From Myrica gale (taxonomy: Eukaryota; Streptophyta; Magnoliopsida; Fagales; Myricaceae), in NCBI GenBank assembly GCA_963930655.1, contig OZ005602.1, forward strand, positions 29,892,040 through 29,956,039: a stretch of DNA of 64,000 nt. Reading direction: 5' to 3'. Below, in pieces: positions 11,301 to 23,902 of the stretch. A program made the translations under genes and the position numbers. Below the pieces are notes generated by a model. The model was not told the DNA's origin. It saw only the letters and a list, made by a program, of their open reading frames with translations, and searched no databases. Positions within the stretch are counted from its first letter, which is position 1. Every line of letters begins with the position of its first letter.

Positions 11301-14300
11301 AGTGGAGAAATTATGATGATTTAAATGAGTGCTTCTGGTACTATCCGTTTCTTTGTTATCTGCATCTCCATCCTTAAAGAATGTAGATTATAAAAAATTG
11401 CGGTTGGGTGAATTGTAGGTCAGTTGGTTGCTTCCGACTAGGTTGGCCTATGCGTGCTGATGCTGATTTCTTTTGCCAGCCCTCAGAACAGCTACAAATT
11501 GACAAAAATGAGGTATTTCTAATTTTAGTTAAATGTTGCTTAGTTTTCTTGCCTTGTTTATGTATAAGAGCGTGAGACATGTCATATGTCTCGTGGTTCA
11601 AGTTAGGTTTGAACTAGTACGGATCTTATCAACTTTTGCTTCTGTTATTATAATCTTCCTTGTGACTAATAGCTCTATATTTATCAGATTATGTATTTAT
11701 ATGTTTACATACAATTGTTTATTCTATTTTTTTTTATGAATGACCGCATTTACTATCGGTCTCAATGCTAAGTGATTACATAGACTTTGTTTCACAAGCT
11801 TATTGAAGCCTTTTTATTGTAGACTAAGAGCATAAACTGCAAAGTTATGCAACCTCACAAGATGACTAACACTATCTTAATTTGGGACTCGTATAAATGA
11901 CATGTATGGCCTGGGATGATTTTTCCCTCTTAGCAATTCAGTTAACGATCTGATCAGTAATCTATCTTGTCAAACCTATTGCCTTTCTATAGAAGAACTT
12001 AAAGTCATATCATTGGAGTTTCCAAACTAGAGTTTTTGTCATTCTATCATAGTACAAACTTGACGCTACTAATTTTGTTGACCGGTGGAAATTCTTTATG
12101 TTCAGGATGAGAAACCTTATACTGGGCGTCCATGGATTGGAAAGACCAATTTTGTTGAAATCCGCACATTTTGGCATATCTTTAGAAGTTTTTATAGAAT
12201 GTGGACCCTCTATATTTTATGCTTACAGGTAATCCTCCTACTTTTGATATCATTTTGTTGTGTGCATTTTATGTCTTTGCACTTGTGAACAATCTTCATA
12301 TATATGTCCAATTTAGGGAATGATCATCATTGCTTCGAGTGGATCGGGGCAATTAAGTTCCGTATTTGAAGGAGATGTTTTCAAGAAGGTGCTGAGTGTC
12401 TTCATAACTGCTGCAATATTGAAGCTTGCACAAGGTAGATACAACCAGTTGAAATGGTTCTGTTGGCACATTATTGTTTCTAGTCTGATGGGTGTAGTAA
12501 AACTGTTGTTTTCATGCCATTTATTCATACTCCTTTTCTTGCACGCTATCTTTGTTTTTCAGCTTTTGAGAGCATGGTTACATGCTCCTTTTTGGAAAAT
12601 TTTCATCCTATGTTCACTTTTATGGTGGTAATTCAAGTCTTTTGGAGAACAAGCAACAACTTCTCTCATCCGATTGTAATTGTTTTCAATGGAAATGCAC
12701 CTATGATTGTGACAAGCTATGATTTTAATTCCCATTGCCAAAACGCGTGTCTGTTTTTCAGAAGCTCATTTATTCATTTTATGAAGACTCAAGTAACATG
12801 AAAAACCCTACAGAATCGGCCATATACATCTCTGCCTTCAATTATCAACGAGATTGTAATTTAAGAAAAGAAGTTGCCATTGGATTACTTAATTAGTACT
12901 ACTATTGACACTTTTTCTATTATCATTTCGGGATTATTGCAGCTGTCCTTGATTTAATCCTGAGCTGGAAAGCAAGGCAGAACATGCCCATATATGTCAA
13001 GCTAAGATATGTTCTGAAGGTCATTTCTGCTGCAACATGGGTGATAATTCTACCCGTAACGTATGCCTATATCTGGAAGAATCCTCCTGGTTTTGCACAG
13101 ACCATCAAGAGTTGGTTTGGAAATAGTCCAAGTTCACCTTCTTTGTTCATATTGTCAGTCCTCATTTTCTTGTCTCCAAACATGCTTGCCACAATATTGT
13201 TTTTGTTCCCATTCATTCGCCGATTTCTTGAAGGATCAAACCGCAAGATTGTGATGCTCATGATGTGGTGGTCTCAGGTAGGCAGATGCATATTCTTGGA
13301 CTTCTCTGGTGATAACTTTCTTCATTGCTGAAAAGGCATCACTTCTTTTACATGCGTAGTGATATGGTACCTGAACTGAGTTTTAGCTAATTGTTGAATT
13401 TAGGTTTTGTTACCGATAAAGTCCCTATGGTATTGAATTTTAATAAATCAGTCTTGGGGTACAATTTTAACAAATTATTTAGATCTTTTCAGACATATAG
13501 ATCCTTTTGTCCACCAAACGTTAGCCCACTAATGGGAACAAGGTCCTGAATATGCTATCCAACCCTGACTTCTACCTCATGTCAGTCTTCTGTTAGACGA
13601 TTGATTTTTGGTAGATGAAAGGACCCACCCATATGTCTGAGAAATGAACCTGTTTAAAGTTGTATCCTAGAGACTAATTTGTTAAATGTCAATATTACAT
13701 GGACTGTAGTAGTAATCAAGCCTTGAATTTATTGTCATTGTGTACACTATCTCTTCTATCTCTTACTCTTGCTTCTTTCCTTTCTGCATCTTTTGATATC
13801 GTGCAGCCTCGTCTCTATGTTGGGAGGGCAATGCAAGAAAGTTTGATTTCACTTATCAAGTAAGAGAACAGGGTTGGAATTTTGGGTTAGCATGGCCTGA
13901 ATGAGATTACCGATGCCCATACTCATTAGCTTCTAATTTCTCTAATTTCAGGTATACTATGTTTTGGGTTCTCCTTATTGTATCAAAATTAGCATTCAGT
14001 TACTATGTCGAGGTATTTCACTTATCTATCTTCAGAACCTATGATCATCAGTGTTCCTCCAATATCTGTCCATTGATATTGCTTTTATTATGGTGGTGGT
14101 GGTTGTTGTTATTATGGGTTCAGTGTTTGTTGAGCACTTTTTGTGTATCAATGGTTTTAGATATTGGAGTATGTAGTACCGTATCCTTGGTGTTAACATG
14201 GAGAAGTTGCAGAAGAATATTAAATGCTCACTATGTCCCATTTACTGGCACATATATAATGGTATTGAGTTTCATTTGGTGGATGTTTCAATTTGCAGAT

Positions 14301-17300
14301 TAAGCCTCTTGTGGGTCCAACGAAACTTATCATGCAAGTTCATGTAAGTTCATATCAGTGGCATGAGTTCTTCCCTCGAGGTAATAGCACAACTTAAGTG
14401 TACTGTTTGTATTTACCTTGTGGGAATGGATCTTAATATCATCAGTTGCTGTTTGCAGCCAAAAATAACATTGGTGTTGTGATTGCACTTTGGGCCCCAA
14501 TAATTATTGTAAGTTCATGTTTGTCCCAATGCCATATCTGTCCCATTTATTGTTTAGCTCTGTTCATTTTCTGAAACTTTTCTCATCATGAAAACTATTT
14601 CAGGTCTACTTTATGGATACCCAGATTTGGTATGCTATCTTTTCCACAATTGTTGGGGGCATATATGGTGCATTTCGGCGTCTTGGAGAGGTTCGTGGGG
14701 CTCTTATCTTTTGTCTGTATTTATCTTAGTAGCCTACATCCTTCGACTCAAGACTTCAATCTAAGAGTGAGGAACTTCGCTGAAAGCATAATGCCACATT
14801 ATACACTGCATGCATCACCTATCAACACTGATCGGATACAATCGGTATAGTATGGTAAACAGGAAAAACTGATATAAATTCTAGGTGACGAAAAGATAAA
14901 TTGAGAGAAAGAAATTGTGTCTGCAAGTTGTATGCACAAACCATTCAGATGTACTTAAAAGGGAGGTGCATTACTCTTTCCAGACGATGTAAAATGACTT
15001 TGGTGTCTTATGGAACTTGACCGTCTGGAAACTAACAAGATGCCAGAGCAGGTAGAAAACTGCCTTTGTTATGTACATATCTTCACCCTGCGCTATGCCT
15101 TCAGTGTAGATTTCAAATGTTTAATCCTTTATGAATTTCACTGTTTCATTGCTGGCATGAACTCCGGGGGGACATTTAAGTTGATTCATCTTTACTCCTT
15201 ATTTTTCTGCCTGGGAATGATATTTCCTCATGAAGACCTTTATAGTTGTATAAATCCAATACATATGCATATTGCTGGTTTTGAGTACGCCCTAAACTTC
15301 TGTTTCCCACAACTAGATAAGCTCTTATGCCAAGTGCTCCATTCCGATATGTTAATAGCACAGAGAAGCTCCTCTAACCTAATATTTTACTTTCCAGATA
15401 CGAACATTGGTTTTGTTGAGGTCTCGATTCCAATCACTGCCGGGTGCTTTTAATGCCTTATTGGTTCCAGTGGAAAGTAATGAGAAACCCAAGAAGAAGG
15501 GACTGAAGGCCACTTTCTCTCGTAAATTCGATGAGGTTTGGTTGCTGTTTGTATACTATTAGCATCATCATGGCTGATTAACCCCAATTCAGTACATGTC
15601 TCTTTTGACCTCTAGAAGGATGGTTTTTCTGTCTTTTGTTTCAGATCCCATCTAACAACGAGAAGGAGGAAGCAAAGTTTGCTCAGTTGTGGAACAAAAT
15701 AATCACTAGTTTTAGAGAGGAGGATCTAATAACTAACTGGTAAACTGAAGATCCCTCATTTGGATACGTTCTCCTAGATTCTGGGAACCTTAAACAGTTG
15801 ATTTTTTTTAAATGTTTCTTTTTCTAGATTTGGGAAATAATACCTTTCCCATTATAATTAAATATGGAGTTTTCTTTCTTTTCAGTACAACAATCTGTCT
15901 TATAAGGCTTAAATTCCTGAAATTTGCAGGGAAATGGATCTGTTGCTTGTTCCATATTCGGCAGACCGTGATCTGGATCTTATCCAATGGCCTCCATTTT
16001 TACTTGCTAGCAAGGTTTATGTTCTTTCAAGTCGAATTCTATCCATTACCCTAACTGTAAATGAATTAAACCTGTACTTCTGCTGTAGATTCCAGTAGCA
16101 TTGCATATGGCTAAAGACAGCATCAGAAATGACTCTGAGTTGAAAAAGAGATTGAAAGAAGATAATTACATGCATTGTGCTGTTTGCGAGTGCTATGCTT
16201 CGTTTCAAAATATAATCAACTTTTTGGTTCTAGGAGAACGGGAAAAAGTGTGAGTTTGCTACTATCTGAAACACATGTAAACAAAAGAGCAAGAGAGAGT
16301 TTCTTCTGTCCTGAGATGCTTTGTATTCTTTGCTGCTTTGTCTTCTGCAGGGTTATAAATGAAATTTTCTCCAAAGTTGACGATCATATACAAACAGACA
16401 ATTTGATACTTGAATTGAATATGGGAGCTCTCCCCAACCTCTATGAACAATTTGTGAAGCTTATTGAGTATTTGGTAATTGTTTAACCACATAACCTTCA
16501 AAATGTTCCTGTTGAATCACGACTGAGCCAAATATTCTTATAACAGTCAGTGAATAAAGAGGAGGATAAGGATCAGGTGGTGATTGTCTTGCTCAACATG
16601 CTGGAGATTGTGTCCAGAGACATAATGGAGGATGAGGTCCCTGGGTAAATAATTTGGGTGCTATTGTGTCATTCAGTATATACTAATATGCTAATGCTAT
16701 TGATATCCATTTTTTATTTTCTGTGGTAGTTTGGTAGAGTCAAGTCACGGTGGCTATTATGGAAAACCTGAGGGGTTGAAACCCCTTGCTGAACAGTATA
16801 CGCTTTTTGGTAAACTTCAATTTCCTATTCCAGAAACAGAAGCTTGGAAGGAAAAGGTAAGTTTCATTTTTAATGTTACAATGTAGTGCAGCATGTAAAA
16901 GTTAACACGAGTAGCTTACCCAAAAAGACAAATGTTGCATTAGTAATGGAAAAGAGCCAGTCGATCCTTCATCACTCCACTAGTTGACCTAGGGAAGCAC
17001 CAATGGAAAGCAAGACACTCATTAAGCTATCAACTGTACTTAAATACTCTTATATTGTGATGATGTCTATCATGATCCAAAAATAAACTTATTCTTTAAA
17101 CTAAAGCCCCTAAGTCACAGTGATAAACAATCTTGAATTATTGAATGAAATATGATAAACTCTTTTAACGTTGCAAATAATACTTATATTCCAACTCCCT
17201 AATAACTTGAAGTCTGTAGAAAATTCCCTTATAATTATCAACTTTTGGCACCCCTAATGATTAGTTCTGGATGGTGTTCGTGCATAACTCGATTATTTTC

Positions 17301-20300
17301 TAGACAGATTAAAAGGCTTCATCTATTGCTGACTGTAAAGGAGTCTGCCATGGATGTGCCATCCAACCTGGAAGCTAGAAGGCGGATTTCTTTCTTCTCC
17401 AATTCATTGTTTATGGACATGCCTACTGCACCAAAAGTTCAAAATATGCTTTCGTTCTCGTAAGCTCTCAAGGCATTTAATTTTCTGTTCTGAAGATTAC
17501 ACCCCGTTTGCATACAGGTTTCAAGACAGTTTTCATGTGTCAAAACCCTTTTGGTGAACTAAACAATTTTTCTCAAAAAAAAAAAAAACATTCCCCAAGT
17601 AGCTCTTCCTCAGTTCCATCACATCCATAAGAGAACATTGTTTAAGAAACACCTTCTTTCTCAAAACAAAAAGAAAATCCTCGTAAAAGTTCTATGCAAC
17701 AACTTTTTATCTTACCTATCCACTTTCACAATACCCAGAAAGAAAAAGGAAACCGTATAAGCAATTCTATCTATACTAATTTTCAACGTACTTATCCACT
17801 GTCATGAAGATATGAAAAGAATCTCAAAACATTTTTCCATGAAACTGAAACATAAACATATTTCACTATCCAAAAAAAGTGTGCATTTCTCTGGCATGCA
17901 TATTAATTTATATATTGCACTGCCACTTCATTAGTAATTCCCTCTTGTATTCTTGTTTTAAATGCTTGATAAGCAAATTGTGTATCTTGATCTATGATAT
18001 GGAGTGGATCTAAATTTCAACAAATACTAGTTGACATACCTTGCTTTTTTTTTTTTACTATAGTGTCCTAACTCCCTACTATATCGAAGATGTTCTTTTC
18101 TCCTTAAATGACCTAGAGATGCTAAATGAAGAAGATGGAGTTTCCATACTTTTTTATTTACAAAAGATCTTTCCAGGTTCTTCCTTTGCATCTCCTCCTT
18201 CTGCAGTTGAATAAATAATTTGTTCGTCCGACTTGCTCTTTCATAACATGGTGATTTACTACAGATGAATGGAAAAACTTTCTAGAACGGGTCAAGTGTG
18301 ATAATGAAGAACAACTTAGAGACAATGAAGATCTGGAAGAACAACTCCGTTTATGGGCATCATATAGAGGCCAGACATTGACCAGAACTGGTGAATTATC
18401 TCTCTTTCCTTCACTCATAAACATTAATAAGAACTATTTTTCCTTTACTTGATGCTGAATCATGATTATTCTCTGCATATAATCCCACTACTCTCAACAA
18501 ATAAGTACGAGGCATGATGTATTACCGGAAAGCTTTGGAACTTCAGGCCTTTCTGGATATGGCAAAGGATGAAGGTGATGAGAGAAAGCTTGGTTGTGAG
18601 CTTCTCATTTCATTGTTTCCGTTAGTGTGACAACTTTAGTTTGTAAATGTTAATTGCCTTTTGTTCAGACCTAATGAAAGGCTACAAGGCAGCTGAATTA
18701 GATAGTGAGGAACAGTCGAAGAGTGAAAGGTCATTGTGGGCACAATGTCAAGCAGTAGCTGATATGAAGTTCACATTTGTGGTATCATGCCAACAGTATG
18801 GCATTGACAAACGGTCTGGTCATCATCGTGCTAAAGACATTCTGAGGCTTATGACAAGGTATGCCTACAATACTCAATTCATGTCATGTTATTGGTTCTA
18901 TGAACACCTGTTTCCTAGTTCAATTCACACATCCCACACTCAATTCATGTTATGCTATGGCTTATTTCTTCTGATTCTAAAGGTTTGGATTTCCAAAGAA
19001 CAGATAGGTCTAATTTTGGGGTTTCTAGAGTGTGTGTTGAGAATTGAAAAGAAAAAATACAGAAGAAATATAAACCTAAGCTCCACACCTAGGGTTCCTC
19101 GGCATCACCGTCAGACATGTTGGGATCATACCATCCATAAGCCAATCTACTGGAAAGTCATAACCATTTTTCTGTCTCTTAACCCACACCCAATAACTTA
19201 TGAAGCAATAAATTCAACCCAATACTAGAAGTAAGTACATTTACAAAATAAATTATCAACTAGATTGAAATTGTGTCTTCAATTTTTGAAATAGGCCCCA
19301 AATCATCCAAGATGTGCCAAACTAATGTTTGGACCTTGGAAGAATCTTTCCCACACGTTTTATAATTTTAGAAGAGGGCTGCCATTCTCTCCACAATTTA
19401 CATCTTCTAGTGTCCTTGTCTCAGGTATCCCTCTCTTCGGGTAGCTTACATCGATGAAGTTGAAGAAACTTGCAAAGATAACTCCAAAAAAACAGTTCAA
19501 AAGGTCTATTATTCAGCACTTGTAAAGGCTGCTCTACCAACAACGTCAATTGATTCTTCTGAGACAGTTCAGAATTTGGACCAGGTACAAGTTTTAGATT
19601 GGTTTGGAAATTTGGTTGAATGATGCAAAAAATTCAATGCTGATTTGGTGTCTGCTGGGCTCAGGTTCCTATACTGGCTAGTAATACATGGAGATGGCTT
19701 CTAGTGGTCTAATCTCAGGAGAAAATAATAATTGCGAGATGATTAAAAATATATATTTTTTCTCTCTCTTCTTTTATTTATGCAGTTCTGACTTCCGAGA
19801 GTTTCAATGAATCTAGGATTGTGCATTCAATCCAACCTTAGGCATGGTATGCCACACGTAAGGTTTTCTAACTGGGAATAATGCTCATAATTGTCAGTTT
19901 GGACATCTATTACAGGTTATTTATAGGATAAAGCTTCCTGGGCCCGCAATACTAGGTGAAGGGAAGCCAGAAAATCAAAATCATGCCATTATTTTTACAC
20001 GTGGAGAAGGCTTGCAAACAATAGATATGAATCAGGTACCACAGATACCTATACATGGTGATTTTGTGAGTGTGGGTTTTATGTGTGTGTGTATGAACAC
20101 TTGGAAATTATTGGGAACTATGTTCCTTATGCTAATCTCAGATGATAAAATAAACTGTTCACCAGGATAACTATATGGAGGAAGCCTTCAAAATGAGGAA
20201 TTTGCTTCAAGAATTTCTTATAAAACATGGTGGTGTTAGATTTCCAACAATCCTTGGACTTCGTGAGCATATATTTACTGGCAGGTGCTTTAAACCATCC

Positions 20301-23300
20301 CAAATCTTAAATTGGATTTTGTCCGTGTTGCTGCTAGTGAAATATGTGTGACTTTTGTCTGCCCTCCATGATTTTGTTGTGAATTTGTGCAGTGTTTCAT
20401 CTCTGGCATGGTTTATGTCCAATCAGGAGACTAGTTTTGTAACTATAGGGCAGCGACTGTTAGCAGACCCTTTGAAGTAAGATTTCTCTCTGTTCTCTAT
20501 CTCTATCTATGCATATGTGTGTGATTGTGTGTATGCACGTGCCTGTTTCTGTATTAACATCTCTTAAGTGTATAATTCCAAAAAAATCTTAGCTAGTAAG
20601 GTCTCTTGTCGCTCGTGATCAGAACGTTCCTATTCCAGGGAATTGGAGTTTAAGGGATGGAAGAAAGTTATGAGCCCATAATAGTAGGCCATGGGCCTCT
20701 AATGGATCAAAAAGAAAATGCAAGTTCCATATTCTTTGATGCCAAAACAATGAGAAGGCTACAATATTCTATCAAGCTCTATGAATTTTCAGGAATAAGA
20801 GTGGGAATTGCTCTATCCTATCTTATTCAGATGGTTGAAATTATGCAAGAATCAGGACAACACAATATTTGAATATTTGTGTGTTCTTTGGTCCAAGTTC
20901 AATCCAGGTTAAAAAATTCTCGCTTCAGTTGTCCAATAGTTATTTACCAATAGAAGTTTTGAGGATATAGATAGAATTTTCAGCTGAATTCTAAACCCAA
21001 GTTTGGATGCTTCAAAAATGAAGAAAATTTCCTTTCTCTAATGAAAATTTTCTTATTGGGGGTAGTGTTAGATTTGGTTGACTTTTATGAGGGTTTGTGA
21101 AAAGATGGTAGAAAATTTGAAAGATTGGTTGGAGATTGATTTTTATTGATTTTTGTGAAAAATTGTGGAGAGAGATGATTTGATAAGAGTTTTTTTATGA
21201 AAAAATATTGGAGTTTGTGAAACAAAGTGGAAAGAGATGATTTAATGGAGTATATTATTTATTTATGAAAAGGTGTTGAAGTTTGTGAAAATGTGAAAAG
21301 ATAGATGATTTGATTTGATTTGAGATAGGTAAAAATTTTGTTGACCAAACCTTTGGGATTTTGTTGTTTTGCAATCAAATCATTCAAACTTTTTCTAAAA
21401 GGTAAGAAGTTTTGTGTTGCCAAACATGGGTGTTTCTGCACCAAATTTTACCCTCGTATCATTTTGGGAGTTGTCTGTCTGATTCAAGTGACAAGCTACA
21501 AGTAAAATGTAACTTTGAAACTATTGACAGAGATGTTTGAGACTATAATATACTCCAATGCATGTATGAAACTGTCCTATGAGTTGAGTTTCTCCGCCCA
21601 AAGTTTACATGTTTTTCAGTCGCAAATGTGTTTTCCATCTTCATGTGTCTTGTGATAATTTATGTTCATGTCTGATGCACTGAATCCATTATTATCTGCT
21701 GCTCTTTCAGAGTCCGGTTCCACTATGGTCATCCAGATGTGTTTGATAGACTTTTCCACCTTACTAGAGGGGGTATCAGCAAAGCTTCCAAAGTCATCAA
21801 TTTGAGCGAGGACATATTTGCAGGCATTTTTTTATCTGGAGGCCTTGTTTCATTCTAGACTAATTAATAGGATGTGATTTTGGCTCAACCATCTTTCCAT
21901 CTATCCATGGTCTGCAGGTTTTAACTCTACGCTACGTGAAGGTAATGTTACGCATCATGAATATATACAAGTTGGTAAAGGGAGGGATGTTGGCCTCCAA
22001 CAGATATCAAATTTCGAAGCAAAGATAGCTAATGGGAATGGTGAGCAGACATTGAGTCGTGATATCTATCGGCTTGGTCATCGATTTGATTTCTTCCGAA
22101 TGTTGTCGTGTTATTTCACCACTGTTGGTTTCTACTTCAGTACATTGGTATGTATGAGAACTTACTTATTTGACTGGCTATGCGTTTTCTGATCGCCTAT
22201 TAACTTTGTAAAAATCACTCTTTCTGGTTTGACAGCTGACAGTGCTGACAGTCTATGTCTTTCTCTATGGCCGCCTTTATCTTGTTCTCAGTGGACTGGA
22301 AGCGGAGCTGAACACTATACCAGCTATTCAAGAAAATAAGCCTCTTCAAGTAGCTCTTGCTTCTCAGTCTATTGTGCAAATTGGATTCTTGTTGGCCTTG
22401 CCTATGATGATGGAAATTGGTTTGGAAAGGGGCTTCCGTAGAGCATTAACTGATTTCTTATTAATGCAATTACAACTGGGTTCTGTCTTCTTCACATTTT
22501 CTTTGGGAACAAAGACCCACTATTATGGAAGGACATTGCTTCATGGGGGTGCACGATACCGAGGTACAGGTCGTGGTTTTGTAGTGGTCCATGCTAAGTT
22601 TGCTGAGAACTATAGGCTCTACTCGCGCAGCCATTTTGTCAAGGGGATTGAACTGATGATTCTGCTAATTGTGTATGAAATATTTGGTCATCAATATGGA
22701 GCTTCAGTTGCATATGTTTTTATCACTGTATCAATGTGGTTCATGGTGGGGACATGGCTTTTTGCTCCTTTCCTCTTCAATCCCTCAGGCTTTGAGTGGC
22801 AAAAGATCGTTGATGACTGGACAGATTGGAAAAAATGGATAAGCAACTACGGAGGGATAGGCGTTCCTCAAGAAAAAAGTTGGGAGTCTTGGTGGGAAAA
22901 TGAACAAGAGCATCTCCGTCATTCAGGGAAGAGGGGTGTCATTGCTGAAATATTGTTAGCATTGCGCTTTTTCCTCTATCAGTATGGGCTTGTATATCAT
23001 CTGAATATGACCAAGAATACCCAGAGTTTCCTGGTATATGCTGCATCTTTCATTAACATTCAGTAATGCATTTGACCTTACTAATTTAATTACTGGGTCT
23101 GGGTGGCTACAATAATTTTAATTGCTTTATGCTGGTTCATAGGTTTATGGACTGTCGTGGGTTGTGATCATTGTAATATTGTTGGTGATGAAGGTAAGCA
23201 GCGAAAGCCTTCCAGCTCCTTCCTATCCTAGAATGGGAGTAATTATTTGTCCATGTTACGGAAAAATCTTATTGGAAATTATTTAGGGCCTGAAAGTAAC

Positions 23301-23902
23301 TTCTTAGCTCACATTGATTTTTGGACTTTTGCAGGTTGTCTCTCTTGGAAGGCTGCGATTGAGTGCAAACTACCAGCTTTTATTTAGATTCATCAACGCG
23401 CTAGTTTTCCTAACATTCCTAGCTGTTTTCTTTACTTTAATAGCAGTCCCTCATTTGACGCTTCAGGACATCATAGTGTGCATTCTTGCATTCATGCCAA
23501 CTGGATGGGGATTGCTTCTGGTCCGTAGAACAGTTTAATGCTTCCCTGTCGACCTTAAGTTTGATTTGTATCTATATTCTTCCGTTTCGATTTAGAGTGG
23601 GTTATTGTTTGCCATTCTTTGCTTTCACTAATTGACGTGTTTCGTCTGTTTAGATTGCACAAGCTTGTAAGCCGCTGATTGTACGAGCTGGATTTTGGGG
23701 ATCAGTTAGGGCACTCGCTCGTGGCTATGAAATGATTATGGGCTTGCTTCTGTTCACCCCCGTGGCATTCTTGGCTTGGTTCCCATTTGTTTCGGAATTC
23801 CAAACACGAATGCTCTTTAACCAAGCATTCAGCAGGGGCTTACAAATTTCCCGTATTCTTGGTGGACAGAGAAAGGATCGTTCCTCTAGCAATAAAGAGT
23901 AA
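5366..23902 (+). CDS. CALS: Callose synthase (glucan synthase-like), CalS1/2/3 clade, 42 coding exons
   Basis: Plasma-membrane enzyme making beta-1,3-glucan from UDP-glucose. Exons: 5366-5549, 6199-6299, 7810-7931, 8020-8113, 8324-8434, 8518-8634, 8718-8813, 8902-8993, 9302-9428, 11034-11171, 11261-11337, 11419-11512, 12106-12228, 12317-12434, 12943-13277, 13807-13859, 13952-14012, 14299-14380, 14459-14508, 14604-14690, 15398-15535, 15645-15739, 15930-16014, 16089-16249, 16351-16474, 16547-16644, 16730-16856, 17308-17459, 18064-18176, 18265-18390, 18506-18574, 18669-18858, 19425-19584, 19916-20035, 20166-20284, 20393-20476, 21711-21823, 21918-22147, 22236-23033, 23143-23193, 23335-23520, 23654-23902. 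They total 5850 nt (1949 residues), with every phase continuous and no stop. The usual family length is about 1950. Domains: Vta1-like N-terminus (about 22-170), FKS1-type region with [15 protein letters not shown] (about 306-348), first membrane cluster (about 470-760), large cytosolic glucan-synthase loop (about 760-1490, including [18 protein letters not shown]), and second membrane cluster to the end. The conserved RYRGTGRGF is at about 1629-1637. The C-terminus [13 protein letters not shown] is typical of the clade. The start at [12 protein letters not shown] is conserved and precedes the invariant [14 protein letters not shown]. All introns are GT-AG except intron 37, which is GC-AG. Resemblance in the variable loop is closest, from memory, to CalS1/2, but CalS3 is not excluded. 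Confidence 0.96.
6731..7507 (-). pseudogene. Unrecognised coding-like block, antisense within callose synthase intron 2
   Basis: An open frame from an ATG at 7507 runs 118 codons ([18 protein letters not shown]... [15 protein letters not shown]...). A second frame overlaps it from about 7199 to 6924 and reads on in the same style ([18 protein letters not shown]...[16 protein letters not shown]). A third overlaps from 6988 to 6731. The composition is balanced and looks like real protein, unlike the AT-driven frames elsewhere in the introns. A frameshift near 7150-7199 would join the first two. I do not recognise the family. It could be a processed copy or gene fragment inserted into the intron. 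It is not part of the callose synthase reading frame. Confidence 0.35.
20997..21431. mobile_element. MITE-like insertion in callose synthase intron 36
   Basis: The ends are inverted copies: CCCAAGTTTGGATGC at the left, and at the right the reverse complement of CCCATGTTTGGCAAC. The interior contains repeated GTTTGTGAAA / AGATGATTTGAT(T) units. No clear target-site duplication is visible. The intron is unusually long (1234 nt), which fits an insertion. Confidence 0.45.

Noticed and set aside
13370-13700. Possible Mutator-like insertion in callose synthase intron 15
   Set aside because: Phrases resembling element ends (AGTCCCTATGG..., ...AGAGACTAATTTGTT) are present, but inverted arms and target duplication could not be confirmed by eye.
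15010-15453. 147-codon plus-strand open frame
   Set aside because: It runs through intron 20 and across exon 21 of callose synthase in the wrong frame. The splice-supported frame gives the conserved [19 protein letters not shown].
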